From the NCBI GenBank assembly GCA_049515175.1, contig JBEKUI010000037.1, forward strand, positions 1 through 22,523: DNA of 22,523 bases, in the 5' to 3' direction. The notes beneath the pieces were generated by a model that did not search any database, was not told the origin of the DNA, and saw only the letters and a list, made by a program, of their open reading frames with translations. The stretch is from JACQNR01 sp049515175. GTDB taxonomy: Bacteria; Acidobacteriota; Terriglobia; UBA7540. Positions 1-7,138 of the stretch are shown here, piece after piece; positions within the stretch are counted from its first letter, which is position 1; every line of letters begins with the position of its first letter. The translations under genes and the position numbers were made by a program.

Positions 1-63
1 GTCTTCCAAACACTGCGGTAGCAAATCGATCTGATCGTAGTTGGCTCGTATCTCTTGGCTCAT
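1..63 (-). CDS. IS1182-like transposase, N-terminal fragment cut by the window edge
   Basis: Reading leftward from an ATG whose complement is at 61-63, 21 codons stay open to the window edge and include the peptide NYDQIDLLPQCLED. From memory, this resembles the N-terminus of IS1182-family transposases, which typically begin with a few residues followed by an NYxQxxLLPPSLEDWVP-like stretch. The rest of the protein, including the DDE catalytic core, lies outside the window, so the element may be intact or dead. The ATG has no strong ribosome binding site; a GGAG lies about 17 bases upstream. The family call rests on a short peptide and is moderately confident. Confidence 0.5.
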   Translation of the reverse strand, partial: MSQEIRANYDQIDLLPQCLED

Positions 64-116
64 GCTGATTCACTTAGCACTCCACCTTCCACACTCCGAG
101 TTTTGAGACAGGCTCT
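1..116 (-). mobile_element. End of an insertion sequence (IS1182-like), rest outside the window
   Basis: The transposase fragment at 1-63 is preceded on its own strand by about 50 non-coding bases. These end in AGAGCCTGTCTCAAAACT (minus strand, about 116 to 99), which resembles the terminal inverted repeats of many DDE insertion sequences. I place the element boundary near 115-116. The opposite end is not in the window, so neither the inverted-repeat pair nor a target-site duplication can be confirmed. Confidence 0.4.
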
Positions 117-241
117 GAACTGCAAGGTCTGCACCATCCACGTTTGGAAGGCGTCCTGGTTAATGGGATTGGTTGCACGTTGAGGGGACTGTTAGACGGT
201 TTGATCTTTGGAAGATAGCCCGAAGTTCCTGGCCACAACGA

Positions 242-925
242 ATGGCTATGCGTCGAATATCAAAATGGTTTGGCGTTGCTTGCCTGTTTCTTGCCATCCT
301 TTATCTGGCATTAGGCTGGATTGCGTTACGGCAAGCGCGTGAGGCTCGAATTCGGGCAGAATCTCTCCTACAGGCGTCGCGGAGTCTTAGGTCCGGCACT
401 GCAACTCGCCAGCAGGTTTTGGATTTGGCAAACCGCTATGGGGGGAAGCTTCGCAGGCCCGATCCGAAGGCTTCGCTCATCATCTCGGACCCGGGCCGCT
501 TTGGGATTGATCCAAAGTATTTGGACCCGTGCTCGATTGGCGCGGAAGAGTTTGTTTTCGAGTTTGACCACCCCATGCTAACGAAGCTCCGGCTGGCCCC
601 AGATGAGCGATTCGGCGTATTCCTGAGGGTGTATGGCGGAGTTGTTTGTATGAATGGCGCAGGATTTGATTCTCGGGGCAGGGATTTTGCCCTCTCTGTC
701 ACAGAGCGCTTGTCAGAAGCGGATGGATGGTTCTCCGCCCGCGTGGGTAGCCGTTGGACTACCATCAGAATCGATCTCGGTGTCCCTGAAGACGTCCTGG
801 AGGGAGTGTATGATTTCAAACTGGACTGCATGGGCCGACTAGGCGGCTGCAAGTCTAGTTCTGAGGTGCTCCCATGGATTTGGGCCAACCTCAATAGAGA
901 AGGCGTCTACTATACGGGTAATTAA
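242..925 (+). CDS. Hypothetical membrane-anchored protein
   Basis: I do not recognise the family. The 227-residue protein starts with a basic stretch (MAMRRISKW) and one hydrophobic segment at about residues 9-29, then a charged helix rich in Arg, Ala and Glu. The remainder looks like a soluble domain with several Cys residues and two Gly-rich turns (RYGGK, RVYGG). This suggests a single-pass inner-membrane protein with its soluble part in the periplasm. The frame is open upstream to a TTG at 173, but that would put 23 extra residues before the membrane segment; I prefer ATG 242 (248 is also possible). No candidate start has a clear Shine-Dalgarno sequence. Base composition is noticeably less GC-rich than the flanking genes, and it lies next to an IS end, so recent acquisition is plausible. 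Confidence 0.55.
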   Translation: MAMRRISKWFGVACLFLAILYLALGWIALRQAREARIRAESLLQASRSLRSGTATRQQVLDLANRYGGKLRRPDPKASLIISDPGRFGIDPKYLDPCSIGAEEFVFEFDHPMLTKLRLAPDERFGVFLRVYGGVVCMNGAGFDSRGRDFALSVTERLSEADGWFSARVGSRWTTIRIDLGVPEDVLEGVYDFKLDCMGRLGGCKSSSEVLPWIWANLNREGVYYTGN

Positions 926-940
926 CAGCGGCAGGGAGTG

Positions 941-1113
941 CTGGCGCCGACATCGATCTGTGATGTCTACGCGGCTGGCGCAGAGCTTCCAGTTCAGGAC
1001 TGCGCGCCTCAGGCCCAAGGGATGCAATCATCGCAGACCCAAAGTTTGCGCCAGCCGGCGTCTCAAGGAATTCACGCTTCGCGGATCGCAGACATTAAAC
1101 AACAATGTCTGCG
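941..1113. repeat. Composite spacer repeat with two related hairpins and an inverted repeat
   Basis: The spacer upstream of the glycosyltransferase holds two look-alike hairpins. The first is GACATC / GATGTC at 949-967 with a 7-base loop. The second is CGCAGACATT / AATGTCTGCG at 1087-1113, also with a 7-base loop and 10 perfect base pairs. Between them is a separate 11-bp perfect inverted repeat, CGGCTGGCGCA at 972-982 and TGCGCCAGCCG at 1047-1057. The arrangement looks like a dispersed non-coding element rather than gene sequence, although one frame happens to remain open through it into the downstream gene. Confidence 0.6.
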
Positions 1114-1125
1114 CCACCCGCGATT

Positions 1126-1160
1126 CACTGTTCGTTGTGCACTGACCACTGTCCACTGCT
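1126..1160 (+). repeat. Degenerate heptamer tandem repeat (consensus CACTGNC)
   Basis: Five units of 7 bases lie in register: CACTGTT, CGTTGTG, CACTGAC, CACTGTC, CACTGCT. The array ends 5 bases before the ATG of the glycosyltransferase gene, where the ribosome binding site should lie, and no Shine-Dalgarno sequence is visible there. Confidence 0.6.
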
Positions 1161-1165
1161 CTCCC

Positions 1166-2275
1166 ATGTCCACTATCGCCATCGACGCCACGTACACCAT
1201 TGACCCGCAGCCGTCGGGCGTGGCGACTTACTCGCGCCGGCTGATTGAGGCCCTCGCCACGCTTCCGGTCGCTCACCGGTATCTGCTCTGCTATCGCTTG
1301 TCACGCTTCCCGCAGCGGCAGGAGTTCCTGCGACCCGTGGCGGCGGGCGGTGAGGCCGGTCCCAGGTTCTCGACCCGCCTCTATCAGGACATGGTCACCT
1401 TCTGGCTGCCTTGGCAGGCCGATCTCTTCCATAGCCTTGCCCAGCGCCCCCCGGCGTTCCGGTTCAAGAAAGAGGTCGTGACCGTCCACGATGTTTTCCC
1501 GATTACCAGCCGCGACTATTCCACGCTGGAATTTCAGCGCAAGTTCTCCACCCTGCTGCGTGAGGCCGTCGGGCGCGCGGCGCGCGTGATCACGCCATCG
1601 CACTACACCGCGGACCAGCTCGTCGAGCACGTCGGCGTTGAGCGGGAGAAGATTCGCGTCACACCGGAGGGGGTCGATCCCCCCGAGCCGAGGATGTCGG
1701 AGGACGAACTGGCGAGCGTCCGTGAGGCCCTGGTGGGGCCGGGCAAGGTCATGGTGCTCTCGGTGGGGGTGCTGCAGACCCGCAAGAACCTCATCAGCGC
1801 CATACGCGCCGTCGCTTCGCTGCCGGAAAGGTACCGGCTGGTCCTCGTGGGTGGCAACGGCTACGGCAGCGAGGCGGTGCACGAGTTCATTCGCAAGGAC
1901 CCCGCCGGCGCGCGCGTCGTCACGCTGGGTCACGTCACGGCGAAAAGGCTCGCGGAGCTTTATCAGGCAGCGAATGTACTTCTGTTTCCGTCTCTGGAAG
2001 AGGGTTTTGGGTTGCCAGTGCTCGAGGCGATGACTCGCGGCCTGCCGGTCGTAGCGGCGAACACTTCGGCGCTCCCCGAGGTCGGCGGCGACGCGGCCCT
2101 CTACGCAGAACCGCACGACCCGCAGGGCATGGCCGAGAACGTCCAGCGCATCGTCGAGGACGAAGCGCTGCGGCGCTCCCTCATCGAGCGCGGCCTTGCG
2201 CGCGCCTGCGAATTTACCTGGCGCCGCACCGCCGAGCTGACCTGCGCTGTTTACGACGAAGCGCTGGCCCTATGA
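1166..2275 (+). CDS. Glycosyltransferase, GT4 / GT-B family 1
   Basis: Predicted to transfer a sugar from a nucleotide-sugar donor to a glycan or lipid acceptor at the cytoplasmic face of the inner membrane, as in polysaccharide or LPS assembly; the substrate cannot be read from sequence. The 369-residue protein has the two-lobed GT-B layout: an N-terminal acceptor lobe with the Gly-rich SGVATYSRR loop (17-25) and TVHD (106-109), then a donor lobe starting around 195 (VLSVGVLQTRKN). It carries the GT4 E-x7-E motif in EEGFGLPVLE (E279 and E287). The frame is open upstream to 938, but that extension consists of repeats, and family members start like MSTIAIDATY, so I start at 1166. Its stop overlaps the stop of the convergent permease gene by sharing CTATGA. 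The neighbouring ABC-2 transporter could export a glycan, but this is only suggestive. Confidence 0.9.
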   Translation: MSTIAIDATYTIDPQPSGVATYSRRLIEALATLPVAHRYLLCYRLSRFPQRQEFLRPVAAGGEAGPRFSTRLYQDMVTFWLPWQADLFHSLAQRPPAFRFKKEVVTVHDVFPITSRDYSTLEFQRKFSTLLREAVGRAARVITPSHYTADQLVEHVGVEREKIRVTPEGVDPPEPRMSEDELASVREALVGPGKVMVLSVGVLQTRKNLISAIRAVASLPERYRLVLVGGNGYGSEAVHEFIRKDPAGARVVTLGHVTAKRLAELYQAANVLLFPSLEEGFGLPVLEAMTRGLPVVAANTSALPEVGGDAALYAEPHDPQGMAENVQRIVEDEALRRSLIERGLARACEFTWRRTAELTCAVYDEALAL

Positions 2276-3061
2276 ACCCGTGCTGCTGTAGTTGCGCACA
2301 CCGCCGTTCCACACCACACGCGCCAGCACTCCAAAGATCACGGCCACAACGGGTACGAGATGGACCTGCGCGGCGAAGGCCTCCCGGCGGAGAAAGTACG
2401 TAGTGGGATAAAACGACGCGAAGGCGAAAGGGATAATCCAGCTCAGCAAGAACTGGATGAAGAGGTTGTAGATGGTCAGCGGATAGCGTCCGAAGGTGAG
2501 CATGTTGAACACCGGCGGGACGATTCCCACCCGGTCTTCGAACCAGAAGGACACGGCGGTGAGAGAGAGGAAAACCGAAATATAGATGACCGCACCGCAG
2601 ACCACCATCAGCACAAACCAGAGATAATCCGAAGGCTTCCACGGTAGCCCCAGGCGGTTTACGCAGATACCGATCACGGCCACTCCCGTGATCACTTCCT
2701 GCAGGGATTCCAGTCGGAACTTCTCGAAGAGGATTTGAAACAGTGTGTCCACCGGCCGCAGCAGGATGCGGTCGAAGCGGCCCTGGATGATGTAGATGTC
2801 GCCAAACTCGTAGAGGTTCCAACTGACGATATTGAAGAATCCGAGGGGGATGAGCGAGAAACCGTAGAGGAAAAGCACTTCGTAGAACGACCAGTCCTGG
2901 AGTTTGGGAATTTTGGAAAACAGCACCAGCACGAACCCGAAGCCCAGCACCGTCGCCGCCATCGAGGAGAAGACAGCGATAAAGAAATCCGCCTTGTACG
3001 CCATGCGCACCTTGGCGTACTGCGCGAAGTAGAGGAGGAAGAGTCTGAGATGTCTTTTCAC
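2270..3061 (-). CDS. ABC-2 type transporter permease (COG3694-like)
   Basis: Membrane subunit of an ABC exporter of unknown substrate. The 263-residue protein has about six hydrophobic segments: roughly 22-50, 60-80, 112-135, 145-175, 180-215 and 228-250. The FGDIYIIQGRFDRILLRPVD segment (about 86-105) and the C-terminal YSSTGS ending are characteristic of the COG3694 permease group, which normally works as a heterodimer with a COG4587 permease and a COG4586 ATPase. Both partners are present in this window but not adjacent. The start is GTG (complement at 3059-3061), giving MKRHLRLF; there is no obvious Shine-Dalgarno sequence. The gene ends by overlapping the glycosyltransferase stop. Confidence 0.88.
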   Translation of the reverse strand: MKRHLRLFLLYFAQYAKVRMAYKADFFIAVFSSMAATVLGFGFVLVLFSKIPKLQDWSFYEVLFLYGFSLIPLGFFNIVSWNLYEFGDIYIIQGRFDRILLRPVDTLFQILFEKFRLESLQEVITGVAVIGICVNRLGLPWKPSDYLWFVLMVVCGAVIYISVFLSLTAVSFWFEDRVGIVPPVFNMLTFGRYPLTIYNLFIQFLLSWIIPFAFASFYPTTYFLRREAFAAQVHLVPVVAVIFGVLARVVWNGGVRNYSSTGS

Positions 3062-3083
3062 AGCGCTTGAAATCTGCAGGAGT

Positions 3084-3089
3084 TATAAT
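3084..3089 (+). promoter_or_regulatory. Candidate -10 box for the serpin-like gene
   Basis: A perfect TATAAT lies in the 101-base divergent spacer between the permease and the plus-strand serpin-like gene. It would start a transcript near 3096 with a leader of about 67 bases. No good -35 box is seen at 16-18 bases; a TTGAAA at 3067 is only 11 bases away. AT-rich hexamers are rare in this GC-rich sequence, which is the main support. Confidence 0.4.
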
Positions 3090-3162
3090 CCTTCATAGAT
3101 CTTCGACCACATAAGCACGTTTGACTGCGCCCGCTGTGTTGGTGTCTATCCGGAGCAGACAT

Positions 3163-4113
3163 ATGAGTACGACGGTCGTGACTTACCCCATCGTGACTGC
3201 CCTCGTCGAAGCCGAAAAGATCCTCGGAGCGGACCGTCAGTGGAAACCCGTCAACGAAATGCAGACACGGTTTCTCAAGGAGTATTTTGCTGCCTGTCGC
3301 CACGAGAAAGTCCCCGAAATCGAAAGCCTGGCGTCCTGGGACGCTGCCGAAATCACTGCCTTCCTGACCCAGCGCGGTTTTCCCATTAAGATTCCTCCTT
3401 TCGGCCCCCGCAATTTCGGCACGGCCAGTGTTCTGGATCTGCTCGTGGAGTGGATGGAAAAGGGGCACGTTACGACCATTACCAGGGAGAAACTTGGCGA
3501 GGACGCGTCTCCCGTGGCGAGCAGTTGGCTGGACCGTCTGAAATCCAGCTGGGCTTCACGACAGGAGAGTCGCCCTCTCCCCGCAGAGGGATATCCCGCC
3601 GTGTTGATTGCCTCGAAGCACGTGGCTTTTTTCCGCGCGGCGCGCCACAAGTATCCTATTGCCAGCCTCAAGACGAAGTCCCAGGACAGGGTTTATATGA
3701 CGATGCTCGACGATCCGCATGCCAATTTCGACCTGGTCGCCAAGTCCCAAGAATTTTCGCGCGCCCTGAAACCTACGGATGAATTCGAGGGTCTCATTTT
3801 CCCGATGGTCGATCTCGACCAGCGTGTTGACGTCGACTGGCTGGTCGGGCTGGAAACCACCGAGGTCCGGGGCGAACTCGCAAGGATCGACAGGGCCCTT
3901 CAGCAGACCCGCCTACGCATGAATGAACTCGGCGCGCGAGCTGAAAGCGCCGTGGTTCTTACCGTATCGGGCGCGGCCCTGCGTTTCAAGCCTCCGCACA
4001 TCATCAACCGGCCGTTCCTCATTTGGTTTGAACGCAAAGGGCTCTCGAAGCCCCTCTTTGTCGGCCACATCACCGAAGAAGATTGGCGCAACCCGGGCGA
4101 GCTCACAAAATGA
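3163..4113 (+). CDS. Uncharacterised protein with a serpin-like C-terminal region
   Basis: The 316-residue protein has no signal peptide or membrane segment, so it is predicted to be cytoplasmic. The last ~100 residues follow the serpin pattern: a strand-like segment with FPMVDLDQ (213-220), then NELGARAESAVV (254-265) in the place of the serpin NEEGTEAAAAT hinge, a loop of about 24 residues, then INRPFLIWFE (281-290) and SKPLFVGHI (295-303), matching the serpin (N/D)(R/H)PFLF and (T)LFMGRV strands. The spacing from the hinge Gly to the PF motif is within about two residues of alpha-1-antitrypsin. The N-terminal helices of a full ~370-residue serpin are shortened or unrecognisable. The hinge has charged residues (R259, E261), which argues against protease inhibition by loop insertion. 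The start at 3163 is supported by GGAG 7 bases upstream; an in-frame TTG at 3121 is less likely. It lies antisense within the transporter block. Confidence 0.6.
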   Translation: MSTTVVTYPIVTALVEAEKILGADRQWKPVNEMQTRFLKEYFAACRHEKVPEIESLASWDAAEITAFLTQRGFPIKIPPFGPRNFGTASVLDLLVEWMEKGHVTTITREKLGEDASPVASSWLDRLKSSWASRQESRPLPAEGYPAVLIASKHVAFFRAARHKYPIASLKTKSQDRVYMTMLDDPHANFDLVAKSQEFSRALKPTDEFEGLIFPMVDLDQRVDVDWLVGLETTEVRGELARIDRALQQTRLRMNELGARAESAVVLTVSGAALRFKPPHIINRPFLIWFERKGLSKPLFVGHITEEDWRNPGELTK

Positions 4114-4135
4114 GCCAGCCGAGCAGGCGGCGAGT

Positions 4136-5293
4136 TCAATCCTTTGCCTGCCACAACGCCTGGTGGCCGACGTAATCGTCATCCGGGAGATTGGCAATGA
4201 TGAGGCGCTTCAGCTTCAGGGCGTCGATCTCGCCCTGGAACTTGTAGACCACCTCACCGTCCGGTTTGATGAGCATCGTGTAGGGAACGGCTCCATTCCA
4301 ATCCGGGTCGAAGGCTGCCATCAATTTGTAGATGTCCATGTCTCCAAACAGCAGGTTGCTGCTCGATGCGTGTTGCTCCTTGAGGACCCGGAGCACCCCC
4401 TTTTCCGCGTCGGGGTAGTTGGTGCTCACGGTGACCAGGGTGAAGGGTCGGTGGCGGTACATGCGGTACATCGTCTGAAAATCAGGAAATTCCTTGACGC
4501 AGGGGCCGCACCAGGTCGCCCAGAAATCCACCAGCAACAACTTCCCGGTGGGGTTCTTGCGCAGGGCCTTCAAATCTTCGGCGCTGGCCAGCTTCACCGT
4601 GACAGGTTCCTTCTCGATTTCAGCCATCTCCTCTTTTCGTCCTTCCGACTTGTAGGCCCATTTCGTCGAGCATCCGAAGGAGGGAGTTTTCGCCACTGCC
4701 ACTGGCTGGCCGGCCAGGAGGGCTTCGATGGCATCGCGGGTGTCGTGGTGCTTCACATACGCCTCGCGGGGATTATCGTCAACCCGGCCCTCGTAACGCA
4801 GGTGGCGCCCGGAATCGAAGATAAACACATGCGGCGTGGTGGTCGGCCCGTAAGCGCGCGCCGCCTTCTGCGTTTCTCCGTCATAGAGGTAAGGGAAATT
4901 GAAATGCCGGTGGGCGGCGCGAATCTTCATCTCCTCAAAGGAATCGCTGACGTCGGTATAGCCCATTTCGTCCAGCCGCACGGCGTCCGGCGCGTTGGGC
5001 TCGATGGTCACCAGCGCCACGTCGCGGCCGCGATAGTCGTCGGCAAGCTTCTTGATCCGGCTCTCATACAGCTGCGCCGTAGGGCAGTGGTCGCAGGTGA
5101 AGACGATGACCAGGACCTTGCTTGCAGCGTAATCCTTCAGGCAGTGAGTCTTGTCGTCGATGCCCGGCAGGCAGAAGTCGGGCGCGGCCGATGCGATGGC
5201 GAGCGTTGGGTAAGGCGAGTGCTCTTCCTGGGCCACCAAAACGGGCGCTGCAATTAAGGCTAATACGAGAATGCCGATCGAGCGACGTTTCAT
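4136..5293 (-). CDS. Exported two-domain thioredoxin-fold protein (peroxiredoxin-like plus TlpA-like)
   Basis: Predicted periplasmic thiol-disulfide protein of 385 residues. A signal peptide (1-22: KRR, then a hydrophobic core ending VLVAQ) precedes an AhpC/TSA-like domain (about 28-195) with CDHC at 67-70 and the cis-proline loop TTTP near 151-154. A linker with the conserved-looking GCSTKW (207-212) leads to a second TlpA-like domain (about 232-370) with WCGPC at 261-265 and a VPYT cis-proline at 336-339. Both active sites keep their paired cysteines, so both domains look redox-competent. The start at 5293 is chosen because AAGGAG lies 9 bases upstream; the ATG at 5302 would directly abut that sequence. 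It sits between two subunit genes of one transporter and downstream of a heptamer repeat. The substrate is unknown. Confidence 0.85.
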   Translation of the reverse strand: MKRRSIGILVLALIAAPVLVAQEEHSPYPTLAIASAAPDFCLPGIDDKTHCLKDYAASKVLVIVFTCDHCPTAQLYESRIKKLADDYRGRDVALVTIEPNAPDAVRLDEMGYTDVSDSFEEMKIRAAHRHFNFPYLYDGETQKAARAYGPTTTPHVFIFDSGRHLRYEGRVDDNPREAYVKHHDTRDAIEALLAGQPVAVAKTPSFGCSTKWAYKSEGRKEEMAEIEKEPVTVKLASAEDLKALRKNPTGKLLLVDFWATWCGPCVKEFPDFQTMYRMYRHRPFTLVTVSTNYPDAEKGVLRVLKEQHASSSNLLFGDMDIYKLMAAFDPDWNGAVPYTMLIKPDGEVVYKFQGEIDALKLKRLIIANLPDDDYVGHQALWQAKD

Positions 5294-5341
5294 ACGATTC
5301 ATCTCCTTCGCTCTGTAAGAGTCCCGCATACTGTTTCAAGC

Positions 5342-5383
5342 CTACTTCCTACTTCCTACTTCCTACTTCCTACTTCCTACTTC
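5342..5383 (-). repeat. Perfect heptamer tandem repeat, six copies
   Basis: Six exact head-to-tail copies of CTACTTC (GAAGTAG on the coding strand of the flanking genes) fill most of the spacer between the stop of the upstream permease gene (5386-5388) and the thioredoxin-type gene. The array lies outside both reading frames. A change in copy number would alter the intergenic distance but not a protein sequence. Confidence 0.95.
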
Positions 5384-5385
5384 CC

Positions 5386-6246
5386 TCACCCTCCCTGGAT
5401 GGTGATCTTGCGGCTCGACCAGCGCCACATCGCGGCGCCGACGGCGAGCAACACTCCAATCCAGAATACCTGCAAGGCAAGTGATTTCAGAATCGCCACG
5501 CCACTGATCTTGCCCAGGTAGATCAAGACTGGAATATAGCTGATGTACTGGAACGGCAGCACACTGAAAATCTTCTGGAAGATTTCCGGAAAGAAGGAAA
5601 TCGGAATCAGCAGGCCGGAAAAGAGTTCCAGCAGGAAGTACTTGGCGCGCAGCAACCCCAGGATGGACTTCAGCCGGATGGCAAACGTGCCCACAGTGAA
5701 ATTGATGGCGGCGACGATGAAGAAACTCAGCAGCACGCTGGCAAAGAATCCGGCGAAATGAATGGCGCTCGCCGGCCGCCGGATGGGATAAACGAGCAGG
5801 AGCACCACGGCCGTCGGCACGGTGAGCAGGGCCAGCCGGAAGAGCGATTCGCCGAATGCAATGGCCACGGACATCAACTGCAGGCTGACGGGCTTGATCA
5901 TATCCATCGCCAGCTTGCCCTCCGTCACCGCGTAGGCCATGTCCTGGTCGATGTTGTTGAAGTAAAACGAGCGGATGATCCATCCCACCGCGATGTAGGT
6001 CAGCATGTGGCCGAAATCAAAACCCTCGATGCTCGCCGCGTGCTCGTAGATCGCCTTCCAGATGAAGTAGTACACCGAGACATAGATAAGGTAAGTGACG
6101 ATTCCGGTGTAATAGCGCAGCCGGTAGGCGAGCATGTTGACGAAACCCATGCGCACGAATTCCGCATAAACGCGCCCCTGGTGTGTGAGCGATGCGCTAG
6201 CCAAAGTCGGCCGCGAATGTGAGGGAAGCCTGTCGGCGCTCATCAT
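5386..6246 (-). CDS. ABC-2 type transporter permease (COG4587-like)
   Basis: Second membrane subunit of the ABC-2 exporter, 286 residues. After a polar N-terminus (about 1-32) the protein has the hallmark MLAYRLRYYTG segment near 38-48 and about six hydrophobic helices: roughly 48-68, 80-100, 130-160, 165-195, 200-225 and 245-275. This matches the COG4587 permease group, the usual partner of the COG3694 permease at 2270-3061. I start at 6246 (MMSADR), but a downstream Met, such as MGFVNML near residue 33, would also give a family-like protein, since the first 30 residues are Ser/Arg-rich and the upstream bases show no Shine-Dalgarno sequence. Confidence 0.85.
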   Translation of the reverse strand: MMSADRLPSHSRPTLASASLTHQGRVYAEFVRMGFVNMLAYRLRYYTGIVTYLIYVSVYYFIWKAIYEHAASIEGFDFGHMLTYIAVGWIIRSFYFNNIDQDMAYAVTEGKLAMDMIKPVSLQLMSVAIAFGESLFRLALLTVPTAVVLLLVYPIRRPASAIHFAGFFASVLLSFFIVAAINFTVGTFAIRLKSILGLLRAKYFLLELFSGLLIPISFFPEIFQKIFSVLPFQYISYIPVLIYLGKISGVAILKSLALQVFWIGVLLAVGAAMWRWSSRKITIQGG

Positions 6247-6285
6247 GATTTTGAGAACGAGAGGGCTGGCGGTTGCATGAACCGG

Positions 6286-7059
6286 TCATTTTGCGGCTCG
6301 AGCATCTCGTCTCCCATAGTGCAGGACTTGGTAGTCGTCTGGAAGCGGGGTGACGACTCGCTTCTTGATGTCGAAGAGCCGCAACCCATCCTTCTTGACA
6401 CATGAATCGAAATCAGGTTCATTTCCCAAATCTTCATAAGTCGGCCATATGCGAAACACGACGTTGCCTTCGGGCGAAAACCCCAGAGCTTTAACATCGA
6501 AGCTGCACGTGCCTCCTGATGGGCTGCGCATCGCGTCACTCAACATACCTGCCTCGGACGCCCCGGATTGAACGTCGAGTATTCGAATGCCCTCGCTCCC
6601 GAAGTCAGAGGCGTATTGCCAAGTCCAAACCATAAGCAGCAGAAAACGGCTGTCCGGCGACCAATCCACGATTTGGATTGAATTGCCCAGAATGTCGGTT
6701 GTGGGCTCCGCCATATACCTCATGAGAAACGGCTGCTTTCCGGGTCCTGCAACAAGCAGCCGCGAAGTATTAACGCAATCCACGTCACGAAGCCTGAATA
6801 GTTCAGGTATAGGAGGTGTGAAGGCAGTCGCTTTATTTTCGGTAAAAGCGCGATACTGTCCGTCCGGAGAAACAAGAATAGGGCTTTTGGAAGATTGCGA
6901 CCTAGCCGGCTTCTTGGATCGAGAGTCGAAGCAGGTGACACCATTTGGGGGAATTAGGCCGGGTGGCTTCTTTGATGACCCAGGCCACGCGTTCCCTGTG
7001 ATTCCAAAAGCGAGTACGCCGCATAGAATCGGGCAGAGAAATCGCGCCGGACGGTTCAT
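6286..7059 (-). CDS. Hypothetical exported protein with beta-propeller-like repeats
   Basis: The 257-residue protein begins with a signal peptide (MNRPARFLCPILCGVLAFG, cleavage probably near residue 27). It then shows repeated SPDG-type blades: SPDGQYRAF, WSPDSRFLLL and FSPEGNVVF, the pattern of TolB/WD40-like beta-propeller proteins. Only three or four blades are recognisable, so the propeller is small or degenerate. A strong AGGAGG lies 8 bases upstream of the ATG, fixing the start. Its composition is less GC-rich than the transporter genes on both sides, which it separates, so it may be a later insertion. No function can be assigned. Confidence 0.7.
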   Translation of the reverse strand: MNRPARFLCPILCGVLAFGITGNAWPGSSKKPPGLIPPNGVTCFDSRSKKPARSQSSKSPILVSPDGQYRAFTENKATAFTPPIPELFRLRDVDCVNTSRLLVAGPGKQPFLMRYMAEPTTDILGNSIQIVDWSPDSRFLLLMVWTWQYASDFGSEGIRILDVQSGASEAGMLSDAMRSPSGGTCSFDVKALGFSPEGNVVFRIWPTYEDLGNEPDFDSCVKKDGLRLFDIKKRVVTPLPDDYQVLHYGRRDARAAK

Positions 7060-7138
7060 TTGTTATCCTCCTCACTGGGCCTTCATTTGCGAGGGATGCG
7101 ACAAATCCTGCTGCTCTTCGTCGCACTCCTGACCGCCT

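Noticed and set aside
938..1165. Upstream in-frame extension of the glycosyltransferase by 76 codons
   Set aside because: The stretch consists of hairpins and tandem repeats, and the protein family starts at MSTIAIDATY.
3923..5257. Long plus-strand open frame opposite the thioredoxin-type gene
   Set aside because: It is antisense to a gene with signal peptide, Shine-Dalgarno sequence and two intact redox motifs; the open frame is a by-product of high GC content.
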